Notes: generated by a model from the letters alone, not told the origin. Counted from the stretch's first letter, positions 18,397 through 28,225 are shown. The stretch is 38,404 bases of DNA from Bacteroidales bacterium (GCA_007123065.1 SKSI01000017.1:1-38404), one strand, 5' to 3'. Program-made: numbers and translations.

Positions 18397-18423
18397 GATC
18401 AGTAGAAAAACCTTTTTAAAACT

Positions 18424-18822
18424 ATGGCAAAAACAACCAGAGGCGCCAGAAGTGCCAAAAAGCGAGTCGTAAAAGTTGAGCCTGTTGGCCAGGCGCACAT
18501 TTTCGCTTCTTTTAACAACATTATCGTTACCATCGCGAATCAGCAGGGGCAGGTTATATCCTGGTCATCCGCAGGGAAGATGGGATTCAGGGGATCTAAG
18601 AAAAACACCCCTTACGCCGGGCAGATGGCTGCCACGGACGCAGCAAAAACAGCTTATGACCTTGGGCTGCGAAAGATCAAGGTATATGTCAAAGGCCCCG
18701 GATCAGGAAGAGAGTCTGCTATCCGCACATTGCATTCAGCCGGACTGGAAGTGATGGAGATCATGGACGTGACCCCGCTGCCGCATAATGGCTGTCGCCC
18801 GCCCAAAAGAAGAAGGGTATAA
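18424..18822 (+). CDS. rpsK: 30S ribosomal protein S11
   Basis: The 132-residue S11 ([44 protein letters not shown]-terminal [18 protein letters not shown]) lies on the 30S platform and shapes the E-site path of mRNA. Start [14 protein letters not shown] and length are standard. It is separated from rpsM by a 64-base spacer, longer than the usual alpha-operon gap. Confidence 0.98.
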   Translation: MAKTTRGARSAKKRVVKVEPVGQAHIFASFNNIIVTIANQQGQVISWSSAGKMGFRGSKKNTPYAGQMAATDAAKTAYDLGLRKIKVYVKGPGSGRESAIRTLHSAGLEVMEIMDVTPLPHNGCRPPKRRRV

Positions 18823-18858
18823 TCATTTTGTAAACCATTCAAAAAAGCATCAATAAAA

Positions 18859-19464
18859 ATGGCTCGATATCTAGGTCCAACCTCAAAAATTGCAAGAAAA
18901 TTCGGAGATCCGATCTTCGGTGCTGACAAGGCGTTTGAAAAGAAAAACTATCCACCGGGACAGCACGGACAGATGAAGAAAAGACGTAAGAAGTCTGAAT
19001 ATGGAATCCAGCTGCTGGAAAAGCAGAAAGCTAAATATACTTATGGTTTGTTGGAAAAGCAGTTTTCCAATGTCTTCAAGAAGGCTGTCCGTAAAAAAGG
19101 GATTACCGGTGAGATTCTGCTTCAATTATTGGAAGCACGTCTTGATAACGTGGTATTTCGCCTGGGGATTGCACCCACCAGACGTGCCGCCCGACAACTG
19201 GTCGGTCACCGTCATATAACAGTTAACGACAAAATCGTTAATATTCCTTCTTATACACTTAAGCCCGGAGATATTGTTGGTGTCAGGGAGAAGTCCAAAA
19301 GTCTGGAAGCCATTGGTGATTCACTTGCTTCCAGAGGAGGTGGTTATTCATGGCTGGAGTGGGATAGCGATCTGATGAAAGGGAAGTTCATGAATATGCC
19401 TGAACGGGAAGAAATTCCGGAAAACATCAAGGAACAACTTATTGTGGAATTGTACTCCAAGTAA
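18859..19464 (+). CDS. rpsD: 30S ribosomal protein S4 (zinc-free form)
   Basis: The 201-residue S4 begins [20 protein letters not shown] and includes the S4 RNA-binding domain [31 protein letters not shown]. The N-terminal zinc-binding Cys cluster found in some S4 proteins is absent. S4 is a primary 16S binder and in E. coli represses the alpha operon. rpoA follows after 37 bases. Confidence 0.98.
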   Translation: MARYLGPTSKIARKFGDPIFGADKAFEKKNYPPGQHGQMKKRRKKSEYGIQLLEKQKAKYTYGLLEKQFSNVFKKAVRKKGITGEILLQLLEARLDNVVFRLGIAPTRRAARQLVGHRHITVNDKIVNIPSYTLKPGDIVGVREKSKSLEAIGDSLASRGGGYSWLEWDSDLMKGKFMNMPEREEIPENIKEQLIVELYSK

Positions 19465-19501
19465 TGTTCGATTACTTTTTTCATCACAAAAAAACGAAAA
19501 A

Positions 19502-20494
19502 ATGGCAATTTTAGCTTTTCAAAAACCGGATAAAGTAATCATGCTTGAATCTGACGATCGGTTCGGAAAATTTGAATTTCGTCCGCTCGAACCAGGCTAC
19601 GGCATAACAATTGGCAATGCACTCAGGCGGATATTACTATCTTCCCTGGAAGGATTTGCCATCACGTCGGTGAAAATTGAAGGAGTAGAGCATGAGTTCT
19701 CTACTATCAAAGGGGTTGTGGAAGATGTAACTGAAATCCTTCTGAATCTGAAACAGGTACGTTTCAAAAGCCAGATTGAGGATGCAGAGGCTGAAAAATT
19801 TTCCATCAGTATCAAAGGACAAAATCAGTTTACGGCCGGTGACCTGAACCAGGTGCTTGCAAACTTCCAGGTTTTGAATCCTGAGGTGGTTATCTGCAAT
19901 ATGGAGCCATCAGTAGACCTTGAGGTTGAATTTACCATCGAGAAGGGTCGCGGATATGTTCCTGCTGAGGAGAATAAAAGCCTGAACCCGGTAATCGGAC
20001 TGATCGCTGTTGACTCAATCTTTACACCCATTAAAAATGTTACTTACCAGGTAGATAATTACAGGGTAGAGCAGAAGACAGACTACGAAAAATTAATCAT
20101 TGAGATATTGACCGATGGGTCTGTTACGCCAAAGGAAGCACTTAAGGAAGCAGCGCATATTCTGATTATGCACTTCATGCTTTTCTCCAATGAGAAAATC
20201 ACTGTTGACACAGAAGAAAAAGCTACCAGCGAAGAGTTTGACGAGACGTCACTGCATATGCGCCAGTTACTGAAAACGAAGCTTGTTGACCTGGATCTCT
20301 CTGTAAGGGCCTTGAACTGTCTGAAAGCTGCCGATGTGGATACTCTGGCAGATTTGGTGACCCTGAATAAGCATGATCTGTTGAAATTCAGAAACTTTGG
20401 AAAAAAATCACTTACGGAACTTGAAGAGCTGATCAAGGCGAAGAACCTCAGCTTTGGAATGAACCTTTCGAAATACAAATTAGATAAGGAATAA
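19502..20494 (+). CDS. rpoA: DNA-directed RNA polymerase subunit alpha
   Basis: The start is ATG 19502 ([19 protein letters not shown], 330 residues) after an A-rich leader; the ORF track extends 20 codons upstream into rpsD. The N-terminal dimerisation domain has [20 protein letters not shown]; the C-terminal domain (about residues 255-320, [20 protein letters not shown] and [15 protein letters not shown]) would contact UP elements and activators. It assembles beta and beta' subunits. rplQ starts 5 bases after its stop. Confidence 0.98.
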   Translation: MAILAFQKPDKVIMLESDDRFGKFEFRPLEPGYGITIGNALRRILLSSLEGFAITSVKIEGVEHEFSTIKGVVEDVTEILLNLKQVRFKSQIEDAEAEKFSISIKGQNQFTAGDLNQVLANFQVLNPEVVICNMEPSVDLEVEFTIEKGRGYVPAEENKSLNPVIGLIAVDSIFTPIKNVTYQVDNYRVEQKTDYEKLIIEILTDGSVTPKEALKEAAHILIMHFMLFSNEKITVDTEEKATSEEFDETSLHMRQLLKTKLVDLDLSVRALNCLKAADVDTLADLVTLNKHDLLKFRNFGKKSLTELEELIKAKNLSFGMNLSKYKLDKE

Positions 20495-20499
20495 AGGAA

Positions 20500-21252
20500 A
20501 TGAGACACAGAAACAAAATTAATAGTCTGGGAAGGAAGGCGGCTCACCGAAAGGCAACATTGTCGAGTCTCGCCACGGCGTTGATCCTGAATAAACGCAT
20601 CAATACCACAGTAGCGAAAGCGAAAGCATTGCGCGTCTATGTTGAACCACTTATCACCAAATCGAAAGATGATTCAACACATTCACGCAGGGTCGTTTTC
20701 TCATATTTGCGAGATAAATATGCAGTAAGCGAACTTTTTCGGGAGATTTCTCAGAAAGTGGCAGAACGACCCGGTGGCTATACGCGTATTCTGAAGACAG
20801 GCTTTCGCAAAGGTGACGGTGCAGAAATGTGCTTCATAGAGCTTGTTGATTACAATACGCACATGTTGCAAACAGAGGAAGATACACAGCAGAAACGCAC
20901 TCGTCGCGGAAGGCGTCGTGCAAAAAAGGGAGGTGATGACGCACCGGTAGCGGAGCAAAAACCAAAAACCACGAAAGAGGAAGTGGAAAAACCTGTTGAG
21001 AAGGAGGAAACCGATCAGCCCGCTGGAGAACCAAAGGCTGAAGCTGAAATGCAAGAGCAGGTCGAAAAAACGACACAACCCGAACCGGAACAGGAAGAAC
21101 CTGCTGAAAAGGAAGAACCCGTTGCTGAGAAAAAGCAACCTGTTGACGAGACACCTGCAGAGCCTGAAGCAAGCACTCCGGAACAGAAAGAAGAGGAGCA
21201 GGCTGAAACTAAGAAAGAGGAACAACCTGAAGATAAATCTGAAAAGAAATAA
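20500..21252 (+). CDS. rplQ: 50S ribosomal protein L17 with long charged C-terminal extension
   Basis: Residues 1-123 are a complete L17 ([29 protein letters not shown] ... [30 protein letters not shown]). The remaining 127 residues are a tail: first a basic patch ([14 protein letters not shown]), then a low-complexity stretch dominated by Glu, Lys, Pro, Gln and Ala with no hydrophobic core, expected to be disordered. Typical bacterial L17 is about 120-130 residues; extensions occur in this phylum but this one doubles the protein. It closes the superoperon, followed by a strong terminator. Confidence 0.96.
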   Translation: MRHRNKINSLGRKAAHRKATLSSLATALILNKRINTTVAKAKALRVYVEPLITKSKDDSTHSRRVVFSYLRDKYAVSELFREISQKVAERPGGYTRILKTGFRKGDGAEMCFIELVDYNTHMLQTEEDTQQKRTRRGRRRAKKGGDDAPVAEQKPKTTKEEVEKPVEKEETDQPAGEPKAEAEMQEQVEKTTQPEPEQEEPAEKEEPVAEKKQPVDETPAEPEASTPEQKEEEQAETKKEEQPEDKSEKK

Positions 21253-21273
21253 TTACCTTCTCACGATATATTT

Positions 21274-21316
21274 AAAGGATAAAGGTGTATGTGCAACATG
21301 CTTTTATCCTTTTTTA
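21274..21316 (+). terminator. intrinsic terminator of the ribosomal superoperon
   Basis: AAAGGATAAA (21274-21283) pairs perfectly with TTTATCCTTT (21303-21312); inside it GTATGT/ACATGC forms a second stem around a GCA loop. The 3' arm merges into a run of T. It lies 21 bases after the rplQ stop and separates the superoperon from eno. Confidence 0.85.
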
Positions 21317-21374
21317 TTTGGCTGATTATTAGTAACTTTACAGCAATTGAAAATTATTATTCATCAAAAAATAA

Positions 21375-22670
<1,296 letters not shown>

Positions 22671-22685
22671 CCGGCCAACATTTTA

Positions 22686-22716
22686 GCAGTGCCACCCATT
22701 TTCCGGGTGGCATTGC
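22686..22716 (+). terminator. hairpin after eno
   Basis: GCAGTGCCACCC (22686-22697) pairs with GGGTGGCATTGC (22705-22716) around a 7-base loop: 12 pairs with one G-T wobble. The T-run after it is weak (TTCTT), so termination may be incomplete; the downstream gene has little room for its own promoter. Confidence 0.65.
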
Positions 22717-22739
22717 TTCTTAAACCCTTCATGTAGCAA

Positions 22740-24035
22740 ATGAATGTACTAAAATCATTCTGGCTCATTTTATCGTTGCTTGTTTCAGGCACGATGTTTG
22801 CCGGAACCAGGGATACCATTTCTGTTATGGCATATAATCTTTTGTTTTATGGTCATTATACTTCTTTCTGTACGCCACAGAACAACAATACCGACGACAA
22901 GGATGAATATCTGAAAACAATAATCGGACATACCCTTCCGCATATTTTTGGTGTTAATGAGATGGGTCCCAGTCCGGCCAATGCAAGCCGGATCCTGAAC
23001 AATGTAATGAACTCTGATGGCCGAACAAACTATGCCCATGCCGGTTATACCAATGTTGCAGGATCAAACCTGTTAAATATGCTCTTCTATGATACAGAAA
23101 AATTTGTTTTGTATGATGAAGATGTTGTTGCCAGTGTTGTGCGTGACATTAACAGGTATACCCTTTATTACAATGACCCTGATCTCGGCCAGGGGAATGA
23201 CACGATCTTTCTGCACGTATTTTTAACCCATATGAAAGCGGGAAGCAGCGCTCAGGATCAACAACGCCGCACCCAGGAGGCAAATGCCGTGATGAATTAC
23301 ATCGAAGCGATGAACCTCACAGGGAATGCCATTTTTATGGGTGATTTCAATATGAACTCCTCTTTCGAAGAAGCTTATCAGATCATCACTTACAACACAA
23401 ATGAAGCGATCCGTTTTTATGATCCGATTGACCGGCCCGGACTATGGTGGAACAACTCTGCCATGGCACCCTACCATACCCAGAGTCCGAGAACCGGCCA
23501 TCACGAATGCTTTGTCACCGGCGGACTGGATGACCGTTATGATCAGATTCTGGCAACAAAAAGTGTGATGGAGGGGTATGCCGGGATGAAATATCTTGGA
23601 GAATCTTACCGGGCGATCGGGCAGGATGGTGTGCGTTTTAACCAGTCGCTGATATCACCACCAAACTTTAGTGAGCCGCAAGATGTGATCCATGCCCTGT
23701 ATAATATGTCGGACCATCTGCCGGTTAAAATGAAAATGACTATTCTGAACTATACCACCCATACTGATGATCTAAATGAACCACCGGTGATACAAAGTGC
23801 CGGTTACGACAGCAGGAATTCGAAAATTTTATTGCATGTGGGTGATTACACAGGACAGGCTGATGTACAGATATTCTCTTTGGCGGGAAGCATCGTAAGA
23901 CAAATAGCTGGTCTGTCATTGCATCCAGGTGCTACGGTTACTCTGGATGCAGCAGGTTTATTGCCGGGTGCTTATATAATTCGTGTAAATGTTAGTAAGG
24001 GCATTGTTTTTAATGAAAAAATCATCATCGGATGA
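22740..24035 (+). CDS. secreted endonuclease/exonuclease/phosphatase-fold protein with T9SS sorting domain
   Basis: The 431-residue protein starts with a signal peptide (MNVLKSFWLILSLLVSGTMFAG). The EEP metallo-phosphoesterase fold follows: Asn in VMAYNLLFYG (about 33), Glu in GVNEMG (74), MGDFNMNSS (Asp202, Asn204) and the terminal SDHLPVKM (Asp325, His326). Substrate may be nucleic acid or a phosphoester; it cannot be set from sequence. The last 75 or so residues (VQIFSLAGSIVRQI ... LPGAYIIRVNVSKG ... NEKIIIG) match the type A C-terminal sorting domain of type IX secretion, implying passage across the outer membrane and surface anchoring or release. It begins only 69 bases after eno, with a hairpin between. 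Confidence 0.88.
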   Translation: MNVLKSFWLILSLLVSGTMFAGTRDTISVMAYNLLFYGHYTSFCTPQNNNTDDKDEYLKTIIGHTLPHIFGVNEMGPSPANASRILNNVMNSDGRTNYAHAGYTNVAGSNLLNMLFYDTEKFVLYDEDVVASVVRDINRYTLYYNDPDLGQGNDTIFLHVFLTHMKAGSSAQDQQRRTQEANAVMNYIEAMNLTGNAIFMGDFNMNSSFEEAYQIITYNTNEAIRFYDPIDRPGLWWNNSAMAPYHTQSPRTGHHECFVTGGLDDRYDQILATKSVMEGYAGMKYLGESYRAIGQDGVRFNQSLISPPNFSEPQDVIHALYNMSDHLPVKMKMTILNYTTHTDDLNEPPVIQSAGYDSRNSKILLHVGDYTGQADVQIFSLAGSIVRQIAGLSLHPGATVTLDAAGLLPGAYIIRVNVSKGIVFNEKIIIG

Positions 24036-24084
24036 TGAAAAGCTTATGAATAATGCAGGTTAAATAAAAATCTTACTTAGCACC

Positions 24085-24114
24085 TTGCACAAGATGTTCT
24101 TTTCCTTATTTTTG
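24085..24114 (+). promoter_or_regulatory. promoter of the Na/Pi cotransporter gene
   Basis: TTG (24085-24087), a 19-base spacer and TATTTTTG (24107-24114) match the Bacteroidetes consensus exactly. The predicted start near 24121 gives a very short leader, about 14 bases, before the ATG at 24135. Confidence 0.75.
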
Positions 24115-24134
24115 CGTTATCAAATTCTAGGCTT

Positions 24135-25835
24135 ATGAGCTTTGGTTTCTTTGATTTCCTCACCCTGTTCGGATCCCTGAGCCTGTTTCTTTTCGGGATG
24201 AAAACGATGAGTGAGGGTATTCAGAAGTTTGCCGGCGACAGGATGCGCTCCATACTCGCTGCGATGACTTCAAAGCGCTTCATTGGGATATTAACCGGTT
24301 TTTTACTTACAACACTCGTACAATCTTCTTCTGCATCAACGGTGATGGTTGTAAGTTTTGTGAATGCCGGTCTGATGTCGCTGCTTCAGTCAATTGGTGT
24401 GATTATGGGTGCAAATATCGGGACGACGACCACCGCGTGGCTGATATCTTTGCTTGGTTTCAAGCTTAACATCTCGGCTCTGTCGATCCCCTTGATAGGA
24501 ATCAGCTTTCCACTTCTGCTGAATAAGCGTGAGCGTTTTAATTCTTTGGGTCAGATCCTCCTGGGATTTGCATTGCTTTTTATGGGGTTGGATTTTCTGC
24601 GTGGCTCTGTGCCCGACCTTGAAACAAATCCGCAAATGTTTAAATTCTTGCAGGATCTGACGGGTTATGGTGTATACAGCACTTTTTTATTCCTGGGACT
24701 GGGAACGCTGCTGACCATTGTTTTGCAATCGTCGAGTGCTACAATGGCACTGACACTCGTTATGTGTAACTACGGCTGGATTGGTTTTGAACACGGCGCA
24801 GCAATTGTTCTTGGAGAGAATATCGGTACAACCATTACAGCAAATCTTGCTGCCCTTGTCGGTAATGTGTATGCCAAACGGACGGCTTTGGCACATAGTA
24901 TCTTTAATATTATCGGGATCATCTGGATGTTGTTGTTTTTCCGTTTTTTTCTGGGTCAGATTGATCATTTTATGGTGCATTTCGGCCTTGGGTCGCCCAA
25001 GGAACTACCGACGATGATACCAATTGGCCTTTCCATATTTCATACGGTGTTCAATGTTACAAATACTTTGCTGCTTGTTGGATTTGCACGGTATCTTGTC
25101 AATATTGTAGAATATATCCTGCCATCGCGTGGTAAGAAGTTTGAACGACCACATCTTGAGTATTTCAGTAGCGGTTTTCTGCATATGGCGGAGCTTTCCG
25201 TATTTCAGGCGAAAAAGGAAGTCCGTAAATATAGTGAACTCGCACATCGTATGTTTAACTTCATTCCTGCACTCATTATTGAAACAGATAAGAAAGAATA
25301 TCAAAATCTTCTTGAAAAGGTCAGTAAATATGAGGAAATTACGGATAGGGTAGAGGTGGAGATCACCACTTTTCTCATCAAGATCTCGCAAAAGCAGTTG
25401 AGCAGTCAGGCAGCAGAAGAATTGCGTCGGATGCGCCTCATCAGCAGTGAAGTAGAGAAAATCGGGGATGTTTGTTTTAAAATGGCCACGCTTTTATCGG
25501 AAAAGAAAAAGGAGAAAATCTATTTCACTCCGTCTCAGCGTAGCGATCTTTTTGAGATGTTTAAGTTGGTAAACACTGGTTTTGATCTGATGCTTTCCAA
25601 CCTTCAGTCGAGTACCCTGGAAGCAAGAAGGCGTTTGCCTGAGGCAAACAGTCTTGAAAAGCAGATCAATGCTTACAGGGATCAGATCAGTGATGCAGTT
25701 ATTACTGATATTGAAAAGCATCCCACACACGCAAAAAGTGGGTTTTATTTCAATAAACTGATCTCATCCTGTGAGAAGATTGGTGACAGCATCCTCAATA
25801 TTAATGAGGCGATTGCCGGTATTAATATTGAATAA
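24135..25835 (+). CDS. Na/Pi cotransporter family protein with PhoU-like C-terminal domain
   Basis: The 566-residue protein has two inverted Na/Pi-cotransporter repeats, each with the QSSSA substrate motif (TLVQSSSASTV, residues 63-67; VLQSSSATMAL, residues 198-202), each followed by GANIGTTTTAW or GENIGTTITAN. About eight membrane segments occupy residues 1-330. Residues about 350-560 are a helical, charged PhoU-like domain (RRMRLISSEVEKIGDVCF, NKLISSCEKIGDSI). Family members move phosphate with sodium across the inner membrane or act in phosphate efflux and signalling. It has its own promoter and is convergent with nrfA, the stops being 6 bases apart, with no terminator in between. Confidence 0.92.
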   Translation: MSFGFFDFLTLFGSLSLFLFGMKTMSEGIQKFAGDRMRSILAAMTSKRFIGILTGFLLTTLVQSSSASTVMVVSFVNAGLMSLLQSIGVIMGANIGTTTTAWLISLLGFKLNISALSIPLIGISFPLLLNKRERFNSLGQILLGFALLFMGLDFLRGSVPDLETNPQMFKFLQDLTGYGVYSTFLFLGLGTLLTIVLQSSSATMALTLVMCNYGWIGFEHGAAIVLGENIGTTITANLAALVGNVYAKRTALAHSIFNIIGIIWMLLFFRFFLGQIDHFMVHFGLGSPKELPTMIPIGLSIFHTVFNVTNTLLLVGFARYLVNIVEYILPSRGKKFERPHLEYFSSGFLHMAELSVFQAKKEVRKYSELAHRMFNFIPALIIETDKKEYQNLLEKVSKYEEITDRVEVEITTFLIKISQKQLSSQAAEELRRMRLISSEVEKIGDVCFKMATLLSEKKKEKIYFTPSQRSDLFEMFKLVNTGFDLMLSNLQSSTLEARRRLPEANSLEKQINAYRDQISDAVITDIEKHPTHAKSGFYFNKLISSCEKIGDSILNINEAIAGINIE

Positions 25836-25841
25836 CGGTGA

Positions 25842-27284
25842 TTACTTACTGACAAGCCATCCCGGTAACACTTCTTTTTTCCAGTTGTCTTTTTCCTGTC
25901 GGATTTTATCCATATCCAGGCCGATGAACTCCTGGGCTGCTTCTTTTGTTGACAGGTCCGGCATCTCAACCGGATAATCCACACCATATTTATTAAAAAC
26001 TGAAGTGAGTTTCAGACTTGCCTCCTGCGCTTTCTGGATGGAAGTTCCCAAAACCCTGAGTGCTTCAGCAGGTGAATGGATTCCCATTCCATTTGCTGCT
26101 GCAACCCAGTCCCAGCGCCATTGTGAATGGCGGATCAATTGCAGTACGGGAGCCATCTCCTCTTCCGTTGCACCGGCGTCCCAGGCATACTTGGCTTCTA
26201 TGTGTACGCGGGCCAGATTCTTTTCTGCAATGCGCCGCAGCTCCGAAACCCTTTTCTGATGGTCGTAAACATTGGCGATCAGGGTTTCTTCGCTTTGTCT
26301 GTGACATACCTGGCAGGATTTGTCAATTTTTGCCAGCGGACTTACCAAATGGTGGTCCGTGAACTTAATACCTCCCTCTCTTTTGTAAGGCATGTGGCAA
26401 TCAGCGCAGGACACCCCTCTTTGCGCGTGTATTCCGGTTTTATATAATTCGTAGTCGGGGTGTTGTGCTTTGAGCATAGGGGCCCGGCTAAGTGCGTGAA
26501 TCCAGTCTGCGTGGTCAATATTGTCTTTGTAGTACTCCATGTCTTCGGCACTGAAGCCCTCATCCCAGGGGAAGGTGAGGTAATTGTCGGGACCAAAATA
26601 ATATTCTACGTGGCACTGTGCACAAACCAGAGAGCGCATCTCCTGACGGGTTGCATTGTTGATGTCTCTTCCCTGCCGTTCAAATGCTTCAGCCAGAGCA
26701 GGTCGGGTAATGCGCAGGTTCATCGTTTTGGGATCGTGGCAATCCTGGCAACCTATGGGATGTTGAATGTTGGATCCCATCTCAGCCCAGGTTTGCGCGT
26801 AAAAGTTGCTAACGCCCAGTTCGTTCATCATCCTGGGAACATCCGTGCTTTTACAAGTCCAGCAGGTTGCAGGTTGGGGCACAGCCGTACGTAGTGTATT
26901 GTGAACATCCGTAACGGAATAGTAATGACCCCGGCCTTGATTGTAATCACGGGAAAAGGCGTAACCTGCCCACATCACAACAAGTTCAGGGTACTTTTCC
27001 AGATAGTCGATCATTACAGAGCCATAATACTTGCTTTCAAAAGTCGTGTCAAGAGTCATTAAATAGCTTTCATATTGTCTGGGAAAGTTTTCCCCCCATA
27101 CCGCATTATCAGGTTCAAAATCGGGGATTGGGCTGACCATCTGGAAATAGAGCTGTGCTTCACTGCGTCTTTCTATAATGCTTGCAGCAAAAAGGCCAAT
27201 CACAAATACAATGATAATGGTGACAAAAAATAGCAACCAGTTGATCCAGGGTTTCCTTTCAGATGTTTTTTGATTGGTTTCCAT
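25842..27284 (-). CDS. nrfA: ammonia-forming cytochrome c nitrite reductase, catalytic subunit
   Basis: The 480-residue pentahaem protein reduces nitrite to ammonium with six electrons in the periplasm. An N-terminal hydrophobic segment (about 15-35) exports or anchors it. Haem sites in order: CWTCK (141-145, the Lys-ligated catalytic haem diagnostic of NrfA), CQDCH (179-183), CAQCH (221-225), CADCH (293-297), CQVCH (324-328). The active-site Tyr region CHVEYYF follows haem 3 and FTDHH lies between haems 4 and 5. Length is normal. nrfH is 18 bases upstream on the same strand, giving the usual nrfHA pair. Confidence 0.97.
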   Translation of the reverse strand: METNQKTSERKPWINWLLFFVTIIIVFVIGLFAASIIERRSEAQLYFQMVSPIPDFEPDNAVWGENFPRQYESYLMTLDTTFESKYYGSVMIDYLEKYPELVVMWAGYAFSRDYNQGRGHYYSVTDVHNTLRTAVPQPATCWTCKSTDVPRMMNELGVSNFYAQTWAEMGSNIQHPIGCQDCHDPKTMNLRITRPALAEAFERQGRDINNATRQEMRSLVCAQCHVEYYFGPDNYLTFPWDEGFSAEDMEYYKDNIDHADWIHALSRAPMLKAQHPDYELYKTGIHAQRGVSCADCHMPYKREGGIKFTDHHLVSPLAKIDKSCQVCHRQSEETLIANVYDHQKRVSELRRIAEKNLARVHIEAKYAWDAGATEEEMAPVLQLIRHSQWRWDWVAAANGMGIHSPAEALRVLGTSIQKAQEASLKLTSVFNKYGVDYPVEMPDLSTKEAAQEFIGLDMDKIRQEKDNWKKEVLPGWLVSK

Positions 27285-27302
27285 AAAATATTTTTTTAAA
27301 AA

Positions 27303-27917
27303 TTAATCATATGTCAATACGTTCTCTTGTGTTTTCCGGTTTGTCCCCAGCCAGGAAGGTAACACGGAAGGCAGGCGCTCAACGAGTGCATGGGGGGAGG
27401 CTGACAAGCTTTTAACCGTGCCGTGGGGTGTTTCGCGATGGCAGTCCCAGCAAAGCTTGCCCTCATCCTTAGCTGCTTGTCTTGCTGTTACTTCCACCAA
27501 CTGCACCATGTCGACCAGATCCAGATGGCAACGGATGCAGTTTTCCTGAACGACGCGTGTGCCGCGACTTTTTATTTGAATAACCTGGGGTTCCCACCGC
27601 ATAGTAAAGTAGGTAGCATGTGCCAGCCCGTCTGTGCCTTTTACATAATATTTCCCGATCATGTTGTCCTGAGGAACGTGGCAGTCGACACAAGTGGCGT
27701 CACGCGCGTGGCTGTCTTTAGACCAGGACGCGAAATAGGGATACATTACGTGGCAATTGATGCAGGTTTCGGGTTCTTCCGACAGATAGGAAGCGGCATT
27801 GGAGATATGTACCGCGAGTAAAAGGATACCCGCCATGATTCCCATCAGAATGATTACTGCGAAACGCCACCCAGGAGGAGGAATGATCAGACGCAATGCC
27901 TTTTTTGCAAATTTCAT
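27303..27917 (-). CDS. nrfH: cytochrome c nitrite reductase small subunit, NapC/NirT-type tetrahaem quinol dehydrogenase
   Basis: The 204-residue protein has one membrane anchor (about 18-40, VIILMGIMAGILLLAV) and four haem sites: CINCH (52-56, followed by VM, whose Met is the unusual NrfH haem-1 ligand), CVDCH (76-80), CIRCH (127-131) and CWDCH (156-160). It takes electrons from the quinol pool and passes them to NrfA. The order nrfH-nrfA with an 18-base gap indicates an operon. Its upstream region, shared with the divergent histidine kinase gene, contains several palindromes and only a weak promoter on this strand (TATATTTC, 27961 to 27954), which fits activator dependence. Confidence 0.96.
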   Translation of the reverse strand: MKFAKKALRLIIPPPGWRFAVIILMGIMAGILLLAVHISNAASYLSEEPETCINCHVMYPYFASWSKDSHARDATCVDCHVPQDNMIGKYYVKGTDGLAHATYFTMRWEPQVIQIKSRGTRVVQENCIRCHLDLVDMVQLVEVTARQAAKDEGKLCWDCHRETPHGTVKSLSASPHALVERLPSVLPSWLGTNRKTQENVLTYD

Positions 27918-28036
27918 AGTAAAAATATTTTCCTTTTAAAGAAAAACCGTACCGAAATATAAACAATAAATTCCTATTATCCGGTTTTATTGTGAGTTTT
28001 GGTGCAATTATTATATAGATTAAATAAAAACTATGG

Positions 28037-28049
28037 TTGTTATTAACAA
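28037..28049. promoter_or_regulatory. palindrome upstream of nrfH, possible regulator site
   Basis: TTGTTA-T-TAACAA is a perfect odd palindrome, 120 bases from the nrfH start. Symmetric TTG...CAA sites are typical of CRP/FNR-family regulators, which often control nrf genes, but I cannot assign a regulator from this alone. Confidence 0.35.
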
Positions 28050-28050
28050 A

Positions 28051-28081
28051 TTGACAAATAGCGATTTAATAAAATTGTCAA
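28051..28081. promoter_or_regulatory. 7-bp inverted repeat with 17-base spacer
   Basis: TTGACAA (28051-28057) and TTGTCAA (28075-28081) are exact inverted repeats, starting 2 bases after the preceding palindrome. The centre-to-centre arm distance of 24 bases is too wide for one dimer on one turn but could hold two sites or a looped structure. Confidence 0.3.
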
Positions 28082-28164
28082 GATGATTGAGGGCAAGCTA
28101 AATGCGTTCATTGTGTATTTATCTGTACTTCTGTATAAATAAAACAACAACATATTGATTTATA

Positions 28165-28196
28165 TTTGATATTTATCTAATAAATATGTATATTTG
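28165..28196 (+). promoter_or_regulatory. promoter of the TPR histidine kinase gene with a palindrome in its spacer
   Basis: TTTG (28165-28168), a 20-base spacer and TATATTTG (28189-28196) match the Bacteroidetes consensus fully. The spacer is almost entirely a perfect inverted repeat, ATATTTAT-CTA-ATAAATAT (28169-28187). A protein bound there would cover the polymerase contact region. The predicted start is near 28203. Confidence 0.7.
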
Positions 28197-28225
28197 TTGG
28201 CTATATCGATAACAATCGTTGCATA

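Noticed and set aside
18823-18858. terminator or promoter between rpsK and rpsD
   Set aside because: The 36-base gap has only A-rich sequence, no stem and no TAnnTTTG element.
20701-21225. 174-codon minus-strand frame rich in Leu/Phe that looks like a membrane protein
   Set aside because: It is the reverse complement of the Glu/Lys/Pro-rich L17 tail; GAA/GAG/AAG codons read backwards as Phe/Leu. No independent evidence.
26460-26894. 144-codon plus-strand frame inside nrfA
   Set aside because: The minus strand here encodes haem motifs of NrfA; the plus frame is a shadow.
27989-28008. CRP-like site TTGTGA...TGCAA upstream of nrfH
   Set aside because: Only four symmetric bases per arm match and the inner positions do not; too weak to list as a site on its own.
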